From: Pasteuria penetrans
GTDB lineage: Bacteria > Bacillota > Bacilli > Thermoactinomycetales > Thermoactinomycetaceae
Direction: 5' to 3'
Assembly (NCBI RefSeq): GCF_900538055.1
Contig: NZ_UZAC03000003.1
Coordinates: forward strand, 39,411-103,410
Length of the DNA: 64,000 nt
Positions 20,673 through 30,537 of this stretch are shown in pieces. Under the pieces are notes generated by a model. It saw nothing but the letters and a program-made list of their open reading frames with translations, made no database searches and was not told the origin of the DNA. The position numbers were made by a program, and so were the translations under genes. Position 1 is the stretch's first letter, and the number at the start of each line of letters is the position of its first letter.

Positions 20673-20880
20673 GTGTGTCCCATAAGCTGTACAAGCAACG
20701 AAGGTTGTACCTGTTTCTTTGGGGTCGTTGGATAGGTAGAAAAGTTTCCAACCCACCTAACGCTGCTGATATGAAAACACTCTGGTGGTTAGGGTTTGAG
20801 AAAAGGTGGGGGATTAGGGGGTTCAACAAAAGTGAACCGTTTGGGGACGTACCGAAGAGAATAGTTCATGTCAAAAATAA
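20673..20880 (+). mobile_element. Group II intron 5' fragment
   Basis: Begins GTGTGTCCCATAAGC and follows domain I of the family (TTCCAACC.ACCTAACGCTGCTGAT, CTCTGGTGGT, AGTGAACCGTTTGGGGACG) to TTCATGTCAAAA. It then breaks off into unrelated sequence. No domain V is present, so it is a 5' fragment of about 200 bases. Confidence 0.7.
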
Positions 20881-21649
20881 TGTTCATAATCAATGGGATG
20901 AGTATATGTTTGCATATCATCCCTATTGTATTATGGTAGTCATATTATCTATCCATATACAAAGGTTCATATTCAGTGGAGAATAGGACGAGTGGAGTGT
21001 AAATTAATTCTATATAGGAAGGTTTATCGGGATCCGTCGTGGATAACAGGCGATCTTGAAAAAAAAATTTATTTTTTTCTATCTCCTCTGTTCCGTAGTT
21101 ATTCGGTGTTGTGTTACAATATCTGGGAATCATCTGTCGTCTAGTTCACTTATATTTTTTTATATACGATAAGAAAGATGATACAACGAGGATAGATGCT
21201 TTTCTATTATTTATCACCAGGTTTTTAACCAACGAAATGTAGGTACCATTAGTTGATACATAATAATATGAACAAACTGTTTATTGTGAAATATTGTGCT
21301 GATCTACTGACCAAGGGGGTATTGGATGAAAAAGGAGGTATTATCAAATAACCTTACTGTATCGGGACCGAAGGGATGACAAATCCATCCAATACCGGAC
21401 TCTTGATGAAGGAACCGGGCTATCCGACACGTCCTCTCTGTCCCCCTTTATCCATCTGTTGATGGTATCGGACAGCAACGTCGTATTGTCCACAGGTACC
21501 CGGGCCTTATGTTGTCCACTCTTGACCTGTTCAACGGTCTTTTATTTGAATTCCATAGACTGGGAATAATGAAATTTGATAGGATGTCCCTATGGAGAGG
21601 GTGTGCTCTACCAATTCGTGTGGATGATGAAGGGACACTTCAACTTAGG
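20881..21649. other. Gap with a possible minus-strand gene relic
   Basis: Minus-strand translation of 21349-21556 gives a coherent-looking stretch (ARVPVDNTTLLSDTINRW, then DREDVSDSPVPSSRVRYW) with one in-frame stop near its start. I do not recognise the source. The rest of the gap is AT-rich and shows nothing else supportable. Confidence 0.35.
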
Positions 21650-22340
21650 GTGTGTCCACTCTAAGTTGAATACAGTGAAATCGTCTGGTGGGTGGTAGGC
21701 TTCCAACCGCCTAGCGATGCTGGGATCAAGGGTTCTGATCGTGATAGGTTGGGGAAAAGTAGGGTTTGGCTAACTTTGTCGGGTGGGAATCGGGGCGGGA
21801 AGATTGGTGGATGGGGGTGAACCGTTGATGACACGCCGAAAATCGCGATTCGTGTCGAAAAAGCATGATGTGGGTATGCGATGTGGGAATGAACTGATGG
21901 GGATGAATGATCTACTGCCTCGGTGGCCCATGGGATGTGCAGGTGGGACGAATCCAATGTAATTTCCTGTGCGAAGCTTTTGGGGGGTGTGCGGATTCTT
22001 TGGCCGTCACCAGGCGAAAAAAGGACCAGAGATAACCGATCTTTTTCGTATAGGGTCGGATCGTGTGTTCTGCGGACCCTGTGTATAGGGACAATGAAGG
22101 GGAATTTCGACAAGAAGATGGAATCCCCCCGTCGGGATGGCGGGCCGATTCTAAGCCGCCTTACGCTGCTGGTATAAAGAGCATCGGTAGCTGGTGGATT
22201 CCAGGAAGGGGTAGGGAATGTTTGTCTGGTGTGGATTATAGGGACCAGTGGGAGCAGATCCTCATAAATCGAACGGAAAACGCTCATCTCCACGTGTCGA
22301 AACCCTGGTTGGTATCGAAGATGATGGGGGATTCGCCCGT
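21650..22340 (+). mobile_element. Degenerate group II intron with a second domain I
   Basis: Starts GTGTGTCCACTC and carries domain I landmarks (GGCTTCCAACCGCCTAGCGATGCTGG, in two parts, and GGTGAACCGTTG...GACACGCCGAAAA). At about 22090 a second domain I-like segment begins (CGATTCTAAGCCGCCTTACGCTGCTGG split by changes, then GAGCATCGGTAG). Domains V and VI are not found. It is a decayed copy with another copy fragment inside or joined to it. Confidence 0.65.
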
Positions 22341-22678
22341 TATGATATAGGCTCTGCATCAATCCTATATTTGGCAAAGCGGCATTCGGTGGCATGATTC
22401 CGGCGTTCGCGTACAACAGGGAAACCTATTATGGGGGCTGGGGGATGGTTTTTCCCAGCATGGGTCGGGGACTTGGGTTTGAATCTGAATATATCTGCTC
22501 CTACGTACACAATACTTAGAATCGTTTGTTCCGTGGGTTTGCTAGGAGCAGTTGATTTGGGTGATGGAGGTTTTCCACGGCAGGGGACTGTCGTATACAG
22601 TCCCAAGGAAGGTTGATTCGCGGGGATGATATGGGTTCCATCCCATCGGGTTCAGAAGCGATGGGGGAATGAATAGAC
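22341..22678. other. Gap upstream of purine nucleoside phosphorylase
   Basis: About 340 bases. A 61-codon + strand frame at 22431-22616 encodes one hydrophobic stretch but has only a weak ribosome binding site; I do not count it as a gene. No promoter or RNA element is obvious. Confidence 0.3.
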
Positions 22679-23548
22679 TTGGAAAAGGATGTGTTCCTCT
22701 ATATGGGAGAAGTATATCAGCAAATATCGGAAATAAAAACGGCCATTCGGAAAAAAACCGATTGTGTACCTGATGTAGCCCTTATCCTGGGTTCTGGATT
22801 GGGATCCCTTACCAAGATGGTGAAGGATGCTGTTGATATTCCTTATGGTGATCTACCCTATTTTCCCGATACCGGGGTTGTTGGCCATGAGGGTCGATTG
22901 TGGTTTGGAGAATTGGCGGGACGACAGGCAGCTATTTTGTCGGGTCGTTTCCATGCCTATGAGGGTCATCACCCTTCAGTCATCACCTTGCCCATTCGTG
23001 TTCTGCACCAATTGGGTGCACAGTGGTTGATCGTGACCAATGCCTCGGGGGGTATTTCCGAAAGTCTTCATCCTGGGCAATTGATGGTGATTACAGACCA
23101 TATCAACAACATGGGTCGGAATCCCCTGGTGGGCCCCCATGATCCAGCCCTAGGTGAGCGTTTCCTGGATATGTCTGCCGCCTATGATATCGAACTCCGT
23201 GCGATAGCCCATAGGGTGGCAAGGGATCGTGGAATTGATCTCGGAGAGGGGGTATACATGGGTTGCCTGGGTCCTGTTTTCGAAACACCAGCTGAAATTC
23301 GGGTGTTCCAGAAAATGGGTGTGGATGCTGTGGGAATGTCCACCATCCCTGAGGTTATTGTTGCACGGCATGTTGGGATGCGTGTTTTGGGAATTTCCTG
23401 TATTTGTAACATGGCAGCTGGAACCTCCCCCCAGCCTTTGAATCATCTCGAGGTTCTGGAAATGGCCGAACGATCCCGTGATTCGTTTATCTCCTTGATC
23501 ACCGGTGTTCTTGAACATGTGGGGAGTCATGAGGTTACGATGGTGTGA
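22679..23548 (+). CDS. punA: Purine nucleoside phosphorylase (PNP-I)
   Basis: Phosphorolyses purine (deoxy)nucleosides to base and (deoxy)ribose-1-phosphate. The 289 residues show LILGSGLG, the phosphate-binding GRFHAYEGH, TNASGGI, GPVFETPAEIR, GVDAVGMSTIPE and a conserved Asn in CNMAAG, all typical of the trimeric PNP-I family (Bacillus PupG). TTG 22679 gives the longest frame; ATG 22703 is an alternative giving the usual length. It precedes pdp and dacF, recalling the Bacillus drm-pupG-dacF order. Confidence 0.95.
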   Translation: MEKDVFLYMGEVYQQISEIKTAIRKKTDCVPDVALILGSGLGSLTKMVKDAVDIPYGDLPYFPDTGVVGHEGRLWFGELAGRQAAILSGRFHAYEGHHPSVITLPIRVLHQLGAQWLIVTNASGGISESLHPGQLMVITDHINNMGRNPLVGPHDPALGERFLDMSAAYDIELRAIAHRVARDRGIDLGEGVYMGCLGPVFETPAEIRVFQKMGVDAVGMSTIPEVIVARHVGMRVLGISCICNMAAGTSPQPLNHLEVLEMAERSRDSFISLITGVLEHVGSHEVTMV

Positions 23549-23791
23549 CTATATATAATTTATTAAGAATAAGAATTGATCAATAAATTGATCTATTTAT
23601 GATATCGATGTAAGAAAATGGTGACAGCAATGAACATCGCCTCGATTGTGTCATTTTTACCTTCCAATATCTGTATAAAAATTCTTAAAAAAGTTATTTT
23701 ACTAAAAAGTTATTTATTAAGCAAAATTCGGATTCAGATAGGTGGTTTTGTTTCCGTACTAGCTTCATCTATGCATAAAGAGGGGTACATT

Positions 23792-25159
23792 ATGAGTAAA
23801 CCATTGGATATTGTTTCCTTACTGCGTCAGAAGAGAGATGGTAGATCTATTGATCCCGAAAGGCTGACATCCCTTGTGCAGAGTTATATGAGGGGGGATG
23901 TCGCGGATTATCATATGGCTGTTTTTGCTATGGCTGTTTATTATCGGGGCATGACGGTATCAGAATTAGCTGCTTTTACTCATGCCCTAGCTGACTCCGG
24001 GAAACGGGTAGACCTCTCTTCCCATTTTACCTCCCCAGTGGTAGACAAGCACAGTACAGGGGGGGTTGCTGATAGTACAACATTGATCCTAGCTCCTTTG
24101 GTAGCAGCGGCGGGTGTACCTGTAGGGAAACTCTCTGGGGCTGGTTTAGGGCATACTGGGGGAACGTTGGACAAATTGTCTGCGATCCCGGGGATGACAA
24201 CATGTTTGTCTGTAGACCGTTTCATAGAACAGATACGGTCCATTCGGGTTGCCATTATGGGTGCCACAGAGGAAATAGCGCCGGCCGATCGTAGGTTGTA
24301 TGCCCTACGGGATGTTACGGCAACGGTAGATTCCCTTCCTCTTATTGCCAGCTCTATTCTCAGTAAAAAACTTGCCCTCGGGGCTTCAGCCATTGTTTTA
24401 GATGTAAAGGTGGGTGCGGGAGCTTTTTTGCCGCAGGAGCGGGAGGCTGTACGTCTGGCGGAGATCATGGTGCAATTGGGTGCAGCCGTAGGCTGCCGTG
24501 TGGTTGCTTTGGTTACCGAAATGGGGCAGCCCTTGGGTTGTACGGTGGGTAATGCACTGGAGGTCCAGGAGGCCTTTACCGTGTTACAAGGAGGAGGGGG
24601 GGGATCCCACGATTTACGGGAACTTTCGCTTATTCTTGGGGGTTACATGGTTCACCTGGGGGGAAAGGCAGAAAGTCCAGAGGAAGGAAAGGATTTATTA
24701 GAGAATTTATTGCAAAAAGGGCATGCATTGGATCGGTGTAGGGCCTGGATACGTGCTCAAGGTGGGGATGAGAGGGTAGTTACCAACTTTTCTTTACTTT
24801 CCCAGGCTTCTTATAAAGAAACAATTTATTCCCCAAAGGAAGGCACCCTGGATAAATTGGATGCATTATCAATAGGAAGGGCGGCCATGGCACTAGGTGC
24901 GGGGAGACAGCACAAGAACGATCCGATCGATCTTGCAGCGGGTATTCGCCTCCATGTCCGTCGGGGGGAAAGGGTTGGGAAGGGCTCTCCCTTGTTGACA
25001 CTATATGCTAACAAGGGGGATAAGCTGTCCTTGGCGAAGACTGGGTTGTTCGATGCTTTTGGGTGGTCCGAGGAGAAGGAATCGCCATCGTCCTCCTTCG
25101 TGGGACGAAATATTCTCCCCTCGCCTGCCCTTGTGAAGAAGGTAATCACATCCGTGTAG
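23792..25159 (+). CDS. pdp: Pyrimidine-nucleoside phosphorylase
   Basis: Phosphorolyses uridine, deoxyuridine and thymidine. The 455 residues have the glycosyltransferase family 3 layout: an N-terminal helical domain, DKHSTGGVADSTT (Lys86-His87 region, phosphate site), GAGLGHTGGTLDKL, and a C-terminal region with RAAMALGAGRQ. ATG 23792 is chosen because GAGGGG lies seven bases upstream and the family alignment starts here; the frame extends upstream to 23618 without family similarity. Together with punA it forms a nucleoside salvage pair. Confidence 0.95.
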   Translation: MSKPLDIVSLLRQKRDGRSIDPERLTSLVQSYMRGDVADYHMAVFAMAVYYRGMTVSELAAFTHALADSGKRVDLSSHFTSPVVDKHSTGGVADSTTLILAPLVAAAGVPVGKLSGAGLGHTGGTLDKLSAIPGMTTCLSVDRFIEQIRSIRVAIMGATEEIAPADRRLYALRDVTATVDSLPLIASSILSKKLALGASAIVLDVKVGAGAFLPQEREAVRLAEIMVQLGAAVGCRVVALVTEMGQPLGCTVGNALEVQEAFTVLQGGGGGSHDLRELSLILGGYMVHLGGKAESPEEGKDLLENLLQKGHALDRCRAWIRAQGGDERVVTNFSLLSQASYKETIYSPKEGTLDKLDALSIGRAAMALGAGRQHKNDPIDLAAGIRLHVRRGERVGKGSPLLTLYANKGDKLSLAKTGLFDAFGWSEEKESPSSSFVGRNILPSPALVKKVITSV

Positions 25160-25279
25160 GGTTCCCCAATGTTGGGGATTTTGGGTGTTGAGAGCAAGGG
25201 TTCGGTTTTTTTCTGATTTCACGTTTTCCCTTGAGATGACAGGGTTTGTCCCATAAAGTGTTTTTGTTTCCTGCGTGCC

Positions 25280-25327
25280 AACCATAGGATACCTGAGGGA
25301 TATTCCGGATATCCTATGGTTTTTTAT
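25280..25327 (+). terminator. Rho-independent terminator after pdp
   Basis: ACCATAGGATA (25281-25291 region) pairs perfectly with TATCCTATGGT ending at 25320, followed by TTTTTTATT. The loop is about 18 bases. It separates nucleoside salvage from the dacF-sigF region. Confidence 0.9.
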
Positions 25328-25518
25328 TAGAATTCAATAGACATGATAGATATTAACCATAACGATAACCTTCCTCCCTGTGTATGGTATGCCATTGAGC
25401 GAGTAACCCACAGGCATGCTCTTATCCCATCGTGCGCAGACTAAGAACCATAGGTTGTACACAGTGCTCTATAGGGGGTACTTTTGTTTCTGTAGTCAAG
25501 AAGGAGGCTGTAACAGGG

Positions 25519-26754
25519 ATGCGGCGATGGCATAGTGTGCACTTCATTTTGACAATGGTCCTTGTGAGCGGAATTATTGGAGGGGGGGGTATGGTACCGG
25601 TACCTAGGGCTACGGCGGCACCACCTCTTTCCCCCGCTACCCCTGTGGAACTGGCTATTCGATCTAAGGCGGCGGTATTGATGGATGCGGATAGTGGGAC
25701 GGTTCTTTTTGAAAAGAATTCCCATCTCGCTTTGCCCCCTGCCTCGGTTACAAAGCTAATGCCCCTCCTATTGTTCATGGAAGCGGTCGACTCGGGAAAG
25801 CTGAACTTACAGGATCAGGTGACAGCTAGTGCTTATGCAGCTTCTATGGGTGGTTCACAGATATTCCTATCCCCGGGCGAAACCATGACGGTTCATGAGC
25901 TCCTACAGGCTACGGCTGTGGCCTCCGCTAATGATGCAACGGTTGCCTTAGCAGAGCATTTAGCGGGCACGGAGGCGCAGTTTGTTTCTCTCATGAACGA
26001 ACGGGCACAGCAGTTGGGGCTGCGTGAAACAAGATTTGCTAATTGCACAGGGTTACCTGTCGATGATCATGTATTTTCCGCTCATGACATTGCGGTCCTC
26101 AGCCGTGAGTTACTGCGTCATTCAAAGATTACACAGTATACGGGTTTGGAGCAGGGTTACCTTCGTCAGGGAAGTGAGAAGCCCTTTTGGCTTGTCAATA
26201 CCAATCGTCTAGTACGTTTTTATCCTGGTGTTGATGGATTGAAAACCGGTTTTACAGATCACTCGGGATTCTGTTTGTCGGCGACGGCAAAACGTGGTCC
26301 TTTACGTGTAATTGCAGTTGTGATGGGTGAGCCTAGTGCCAAGGTGCGTAATGCAGAGGTAGCTGAGATGTTGGATTATGCTTTCCGTACCTATACCCGT
26401 CGGGTACTCTATAGGAAGGGGGAACCGATTGCCAATTATCAGGTAGAGGATGGTGAGCCAGAACGGTTGGTCCTTCGGGCTCCTTATGAGGTTGGTGTGC
26501 TCCTCAAACGATCGGAAGGACAGCCTAAAATAACTACACGGGTCTCCTTGTCTGATTTAGGAGCGCCTCTGAAGGCGGGTCAAAAAATTGGTGAACTGTT
26601 GGTTGATGTGGGTGGTGTTCGTAGGACGAGTATTTTGCTACAAACACCAGTTGCCATTCAGTCCGCAGGTACGTGGGAAGGTATCAAGCGGTGGTTTCGT
26701 GATTTAGTGATCTCGGAGGATGAGGAGGAAGTGGAGAACAAGGAAACAGCCTAG
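25519..26754 (+). CDS. dacF: D-alanyl-D-alanine carboxypeptidase (DacF-like)
   Basis: Penicillin-binding protein that removes the terminal D-Ala from peptidoglycan stem peptides; Bacillus DacF is made in the forespore. It has a signal peptide (cleavage near ATAA, residue 34), the catalytic SxxK as SVTK (Ser76, Lys79), SAN, and KTG in GLKTGFTD, then a C-terminal beta-rich PBP5-type domain. ATG 25519 follows AAGGAGG; the frame is open from 25432. It lies directly upstream of spoIIAA as in Bacillus. Confidence 0.95.
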   Translation: MRRWHSVHFILTMVLVSGIIGGGGMVPVPRATAAPPLSPATPVELAIRSKAAVLMDADSGTVLFEKNSHLALPPASVTKLMPLLLFMEAVDSGKLNLQDQVTASAYAASMGGSQIFLSPGETMTVHELLQATAVASANDATVALAEHLAGTEAQFVSLMNERAQQLGLRETRFANCTGLPVDDHVFSAHDIAVLSRELLRHSKITQYTGLEQGYLRQGSEKPFWLVNTNRLVRFYPGVDGLKTGFTDHSGFCLSATAKRGPLRVIAVVMGEPSAKVRNAEVAEMLDYAFRTYTRRVLYRKGEPIANYQVEDGEPERLVLRAPYEVGVLLKRSEGQPKITTRVSLSDLGAPLKAGQKIGELLVDVGGVRRTSILLQTPVAIQSAGTWEGIKRWFRDLVISEDEEEVENKETA

Positions 26755-27028
26755 GGGGTTTTGTTCGTGGGATTGGGGTGGTGGATCCCATGGTGTGGGG
26801 GTGCTCCGTTCCGCTGTTCATCCGATAAGACCGGGTAGGTGAGGTCAGTGGGAATGCAGATTCAATAATCCCCTAAAAAATGTGGCTTGGGGGGCAGGAA
26901 TCAGTAGTTCCGATCACGAAGTTCCGAGTCTGGGCGTGGGGGTTCATGACCTTCGCCCGGATTTGGATCATGGTGGTCCCCTCTCCATTTGGATACTGTA
27001 TAAGGGGGGATAGGAGGAGGGGGTTCCA

Positions 27029-27382
27029 GTGACCCTGCAATTGCAGGTGGTACCGGTACAGCGTGTTTTGGTAGTTCGTTTGTGTGGTGAATTGGATCAT
27101 CACACGGGGAGACGCGTTCGTGAGGCCGTGGACGCTGCCCTTGATAGCGGACAGGTTGTTGATGTGGTGTTCAATTTGGCAGGGCTTTCGTTTATGGATA
27201 GTTCGGGTTTGGGTGTCCTACTGGGTCGTTATCGTCGCATTGCGGGGCATGGGGGTCGTCTTGTCTTTTGTTCGGTTTCGTCCTCGATTCTACGGTTGAT
27301 GGAAATGGTAGGTTTATGTAAATTAGCTACACTGTACGATGATGAACAGAGTGCTGTGGCTTCGTGTGGGGTGGCATCATGA
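27029..27382 (+). CDS. spoIIAA: Anti-sigma-F factor antagonist SpoIIAA
   Basis: STAS-domain protein that, when dephosphorylated, pulls SpoIIAB off sigma-F in the forespore. The 117 residues include the phosphorylated serine in MDSSGLGVLLG at Ser58, the same position as in Bacillus. GTG 27029 is preceded by AGGAGG. Its stop codon overlaps the spoIIAB start (ATGA). About 270 bases separate it from dacF; they contain nothing I can name. Confidence 0.97.
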   Translation: MTLQLQVVPVQRVLVVRLCGELDHHTGRRVREAVDAALDSGQVVDVVFNLAGLSFMDSSGLGVLLGRYRRIAGHGGRLVFCSVSSSILRLMEMVGLCKLATLYDDEQSAVASCGVAS

Positions 27383-27831
27383 AACGTAATCGTATGGAAA
27401 TGGAATTTACGAGTTGTTCAGAGAACGAGGCATTTGCAAGGATTGCCGTGGCTGCTTTTGTAGCTCAGCTCGACCCCACGCTGGAGGAATTGACAGATAT
27501 AAAGACTGTGGTTTCCGAGGCGGTTACCAATGCGGTGATTCATGCCTATGGTGAGTGTTCTGAGGGTATGATGGTTCGTGTTTCTGTGGAGATAGAGGAT
27601 ACCCAGGTAGCTATTACGGTTACAGACCGGGGCGTGGGAATTGTAGATGTGGAGCAGGCCAGGCAACCTTTGTATACTTCTAGGCCAGAATGGGAGCGCG
27701 CGGGGATGGGGTTTTCCATTATGGAACATTTCATGGATCAGGTGAGGGTTCGTTCTACGCCCGGTCAAGGTACCGTAGTACATATGATAAAAAAGTTGCA
27801 GGCGAGTAGGAATGTAGCCGTTGTGAATTGA
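27379..27831 (+). CDS. spoIIAB: Anti-sigma-F factor / serine kinase SpoIIAB
   Basis: GHKL-type serine kinase that binds sigma-F and phosphorylates SpoIIAA. The 150 residues show the N box (EAVTNAVIHAYG), the G1 box (DRGVGI) and the G2 box (GMGFSIM). ATG 27379 overlaps the spoIIAA stop in an ATGA arrangement, so translation is probably coupled, keeping partner levels matched. The frame extends to 27364 but without a start site as good. Confidence 0.97.
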   Translation: MKRNRMEMEFTSCSENEAFARIAVAAFVAQLDPTLEELTDIKTVVSEAVTNAVIHAYGECSEGMMVRVSVEIEDTQVAITVTDRGVGIVDVEQARQPLYTSRPEWERAGMGFSIMEHFMDQVRVRSTPGQGTVVHMIKKLQASRNVAVVN

Positions 27832-27841
27832 GGGATGTGGC

Positions 27842-28615
27842 ATGATGCATGCGGATGTGCGCAACCGTCGCCATGATCATCTCACGGACGCGGAGGTGCG
27901 AAAGCTCATTGCAGAAAGCCAGCAGGGAAATCCGGAGTCACGTGACCGGCTGGTAAGTCACAATATTCGCTTGGTGTGGTCAGTGGTGCAACGTTTTCTC
28001 AACCGTGGATACGATTCGGATGATATTTTCCAAATTGGTTGCATTGGTCTTCTCAAGGCTGTGGATAAATTCAATCTTGCTTATGATGTTAAGTTCTCTA
28101 CGTATGCGGTACCTATGATTTTGGGGGAGATTCAGCGCTTTTTGCGTGATGACGGCATCGTCAAGGTGAGCAGATCGCTGAAGGAAACGGCCCATCGTGT
28201 ACGTAACGCCCGCGACGAGCTCGCCAAGGAACTGGATCGGGTTCCTACCCTTCAGGAAATTGCCAAGGCTATGAATGTGGAGCCGGAGGAAATCGTATTT
28301 GCGCAAGAGGCAAGTCGGGCCCCTTCCTCCATTTACGAGACTGTGTATGACAGTGACGGGGATCCGATCATCGTTATGGATCAAATTGCGGATAAAACGG
28401 GTGCTTTTTGGTTTGATAAACTGGCCCTGCAGGAGGCGATTGACCGTTGTTTGACGGAGCGGGAGCGATTGATTGTTTATCTGCGGTATTTTAAAGATCA
28501 AACGCAATTGGAGGTGGCTCGGAGATTGGGGGTTTCCCAAGTGCAGGTTTCGAGATTGGAGAAAAAAATTCTGTTGCGTATTCGGGAGGAGCTGGAACTA
28601 CAGGTGGATGGATGA
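27842..28615 (+). CDS. sigF: RNA polymerase sigma-F factor
   Basis: First forespore-specific sigma factor. The 257 residues show region 2 (DIFQIGCIGLLKAVDKF...FSTYAVPMILGEIQRFLRDDG), region 3 with KVSRSLKE, and region 4 with a helix-turn-helix (TQLEVARRLGVSQVQVSRLEKKIL). The start follows the spoIIAB stop by about ten bases. Third gene of the spoIIA operon; the spoVA genes follow after a terminator-like hairpin. Confidence 0.97.
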   Translation: MMHADVRNRRHDHLTDAEVRKLIAESQQGNPESRDRLVSHNIRLVWSVVQRFLNRGYDSDDIFQIGCIGLLKAVDKFNLAYDVKFSTYAVPMILGEIQRFLRDDGIVKVSRSLKETAHRVRNARDELAKELDRVPTLQEIAKAMNVEPEEIVFAQEASRAPSSIYETVYDSDGDPIIVMDQIADKTGAFWFDKLALQEAIDRCLTERERLIVYLRYFKDQTQLEVARRLGVSQVQVSRLEKKILLRIREELELQVDG

Positions 28616-29408
28616 GAAATGGGGAAGAGAGTGGGTTGGGGTCCCTTTCCATGATTATTGCCGGATTTTTGTGGTGGGATGATTCGTGTGGAGATAGAGA
28701 TGGGGGAAATGGATGAGGTGGTTTGTACCTTACTACTATTAGGGTTTTGTTTTACGAATACCCTTTCCCCATCCAGTGCTCTTCTATCTCAATCCGGTTT
28801 TTGGGGCAAGGATTCTGCTTTTTTACGGGGTTCTCCAGGATGTTGATTTCGAGCTGATCCCCCCCTTTTGTTTTTCCAACGTTTCCCTCATTATGGTAGA
28901 TCCCGTAGTTGCAGCCGACTCCGGACACATTACTCTGTTATGGGGCGCTCCTCTCACTTTTTGCGGGTAATTGACATTAAATTTATAAAATATTTTCATT
29001 TTTCCTTATGATGTACTGATCCCAGTGTGATTCGTTATGATCCCTCCGTAGGACACCACCTAGAACGTTGGGACCTGTCTCCTTCCTTGGGGACAGGTCC
29101 TTTATTTATTAAATATAGAAAAAACATAGCACAAACAATGGGATGTAGGTAAAGAGTGCAAATAGTTTCGATTATGGACCTGGGTATGAATAGATTATTT
29201 TCATGAAATTTAATATAAAAATAATATAATAATATTTATATCTATGCAATTTGGGTTTTACGGAAGTTGGCATATAAAAGTTAGGATACAACCGGGTTTT
29301 CACAATTCACAAAGGGATGTATAAGTACACCTTGGATAAGGAACTATAAGGGCTGGGGTGGTTGTAAATCGCGGATATAGTTTTCCTCAGTGAATCGGGG
29401 GTAGGGCT
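28616..29408. other. Gap between sigF and spoVAA
   Basis: About 790 bases. In-frame stretches at 28658-28970 encode hydrophobic or Pro/Ser-rich peptides without a family match. The gap contains the terminator at 29071-29110 and then about 300 bases of AT-rich DNA, where the spoVA promoter must lie. I could not assign a sigma-G promoter with confidence. Confidence 0.4.
29071..29110 (+). terminator. Rho-independent terminator
   Basis: GGACCTGTC pairs with GACAGGTCC (stem ending 29100), followed by TTTATTTATT. The hairpin and its flank (AATATAG.AAAA.CATAG) resemble 46790-46865 after the surface protein gene, so this may be a dispersed terminator-carrying repeat. Confidence 0.85.
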
Positions 29409-30050
29409 ATGGCCAATAAGCAAAAAATTTACCTTTGTTTTCGTAAACGTGTTCAAGCCCCACCCGATGCGGTTTTAATGGTGCGGGATGTATGTCTATT
29501 TTCGACTGGTGTGGGGAACGAGGAGATCGGATCATTGCCATTGGGAAGAGTAGCGGATCAGGTGACCCATAGCGTGGTAGAGGCTGTGGATGTTATCAAG
29601 CAAATCCATGCACGCTTTCCAGATAGGGAGGTGGAATTTCTTGGTACGTCACAGGTCCTGGTCGAGGGGGAAACGTCGGCTACCAGGGCACCTCGTTATC
29701 TCGTGTTGGCGGTGACCTGGATTGTGGTATTTCTCGGTTCGGGATTGGCGATTATGTATTTTCATGCCGATGTTGGTATGCAGGAGGTTCATCAACGTAT
29801 CCATGAGCTCCTGACGGGGGAGATTACGAATCATCCTCTCTGGTTACAAATTCCCTACGCGTTAGGTATTGGGCTGGGGATGTTTGCCTTCTTCAATCGC
29901 AGTTGGAGAAAACGAAGGGATCGCGAACCTAGTCCCCTTGAAATCGAATCTTTCCAGTACCAACAATTGTTAGATCAATATGCCATGAATCGCCCCCATA
30001 CCCATAAGCTCAGCAAGACTGCTGCTGATTCATTGTATAATTCCCCATGA
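29409..30050 (+). CDS. spoVAA: Stage V sporulation protein AA
   Basis: Membrane component of the SpoVA system that moves dipicolinic acid into the forespore. The 213 residues have a soluble N-terminal domain (IYLCFRKRVQ), then two membrane helices around a loop with IMYFHADVGMQEVHQRI, followed by EPSPLEIESFQYQQ..LDQY, all characteristic of SpoVAA. It overlaps spoVAB by four bases. Confidence 0.93.
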   Translation: MANKQKIYLCFRKRVQAPPDAVLMVRDVCLFSTGVGNEEIGSLPLGRVADQVTHSVVEAVDVIKQIHARFPDREVEFLGTSQVLVEGETSATRAPRYLVLAVTWIVVFLGSGLAIMYFHADVGMQEVHQRIHELLTGEITNHPLWLQIPYALGIGLGMFAFFNRSWRKRRDREPSPLEIESFQYQQLLDQYAMNRPHTHKLSKTAADSLYNSP

Positions 30051-30493
30051 CCATTGGCCCCCTTGCATACGTTGGGATGACCCTTATAGGCTTTATAGGG
30101 GGGGGATTTGTGGGCAGTGGTTTTGTAGCCCTGTTGTCGGCCCTGCAACTCTTCCCGAGATTACTACAATTGGCTAATGTACTCCAAAAGTCTGTTTTTT
30201 TGGAATGGGCCCTTATAGCTGGGGTGTTATCATTTACCCTTGTGGATTTATTTGATCTTCATATTGGTATTCACATTGTCCTTCTATCTATAGTAGGTGT
30301 GGGAATGGGTTCGTTTATCGGGATGCTAGCGGGTGCCTTGACGGAGGTAATCAATGTATTTCCGGTATTTGCAAGACGCCTTCGCTTACAGTCCTATGTT
30401 ACCTTTATTTTTTCAGCAGTTGTGGTTGGGAAGGTTACGGGCTCGCTTTGTCAAATGTGGTGGTTTCCCGGTGTGTTTTATCCTTCAGAATAG
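30047..30493 (+). CDS. spoVAB: Stage V sporulation protein AB
   Basis: Small polytopic membrane protein (148 residues, about four helices) of the SpoVA group. The conserved ALTEVINVFPVFARR segment is near nt 30330-30375. ATG 30047 overlaps the spoVAA stop (ATGA). In Bacillus spoVAC follows; here the next gene is spoVAE. Confidence 0.92.
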   Translation: MTIGPLAYVGMTLIGFIGGGFVGSGFVALLSALQLFPRLLQLANVLQKSVFLEWALIAGVLSFTLVDLFDLHIGIHIVLLSIVGVGMGSFIGMLAGALTEVINVFPVFARRLRLQSYVTFIFSAVVVGKVTGSLCQMWWFPGVFYPSE

Positions 30494-30537
30494 ACCAGAA
30501 TAGAATGGAAAGTATGATGACGAAAGAGGGGAATCAT

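Noticed and set aside
23618..23791. N-terminal extension of pyrimidine-nucleoside phosphorylase
   Set aside because: No family similarity before MSKPLDIVSLL, and a good ribosome binding site precedes ATG 23792.
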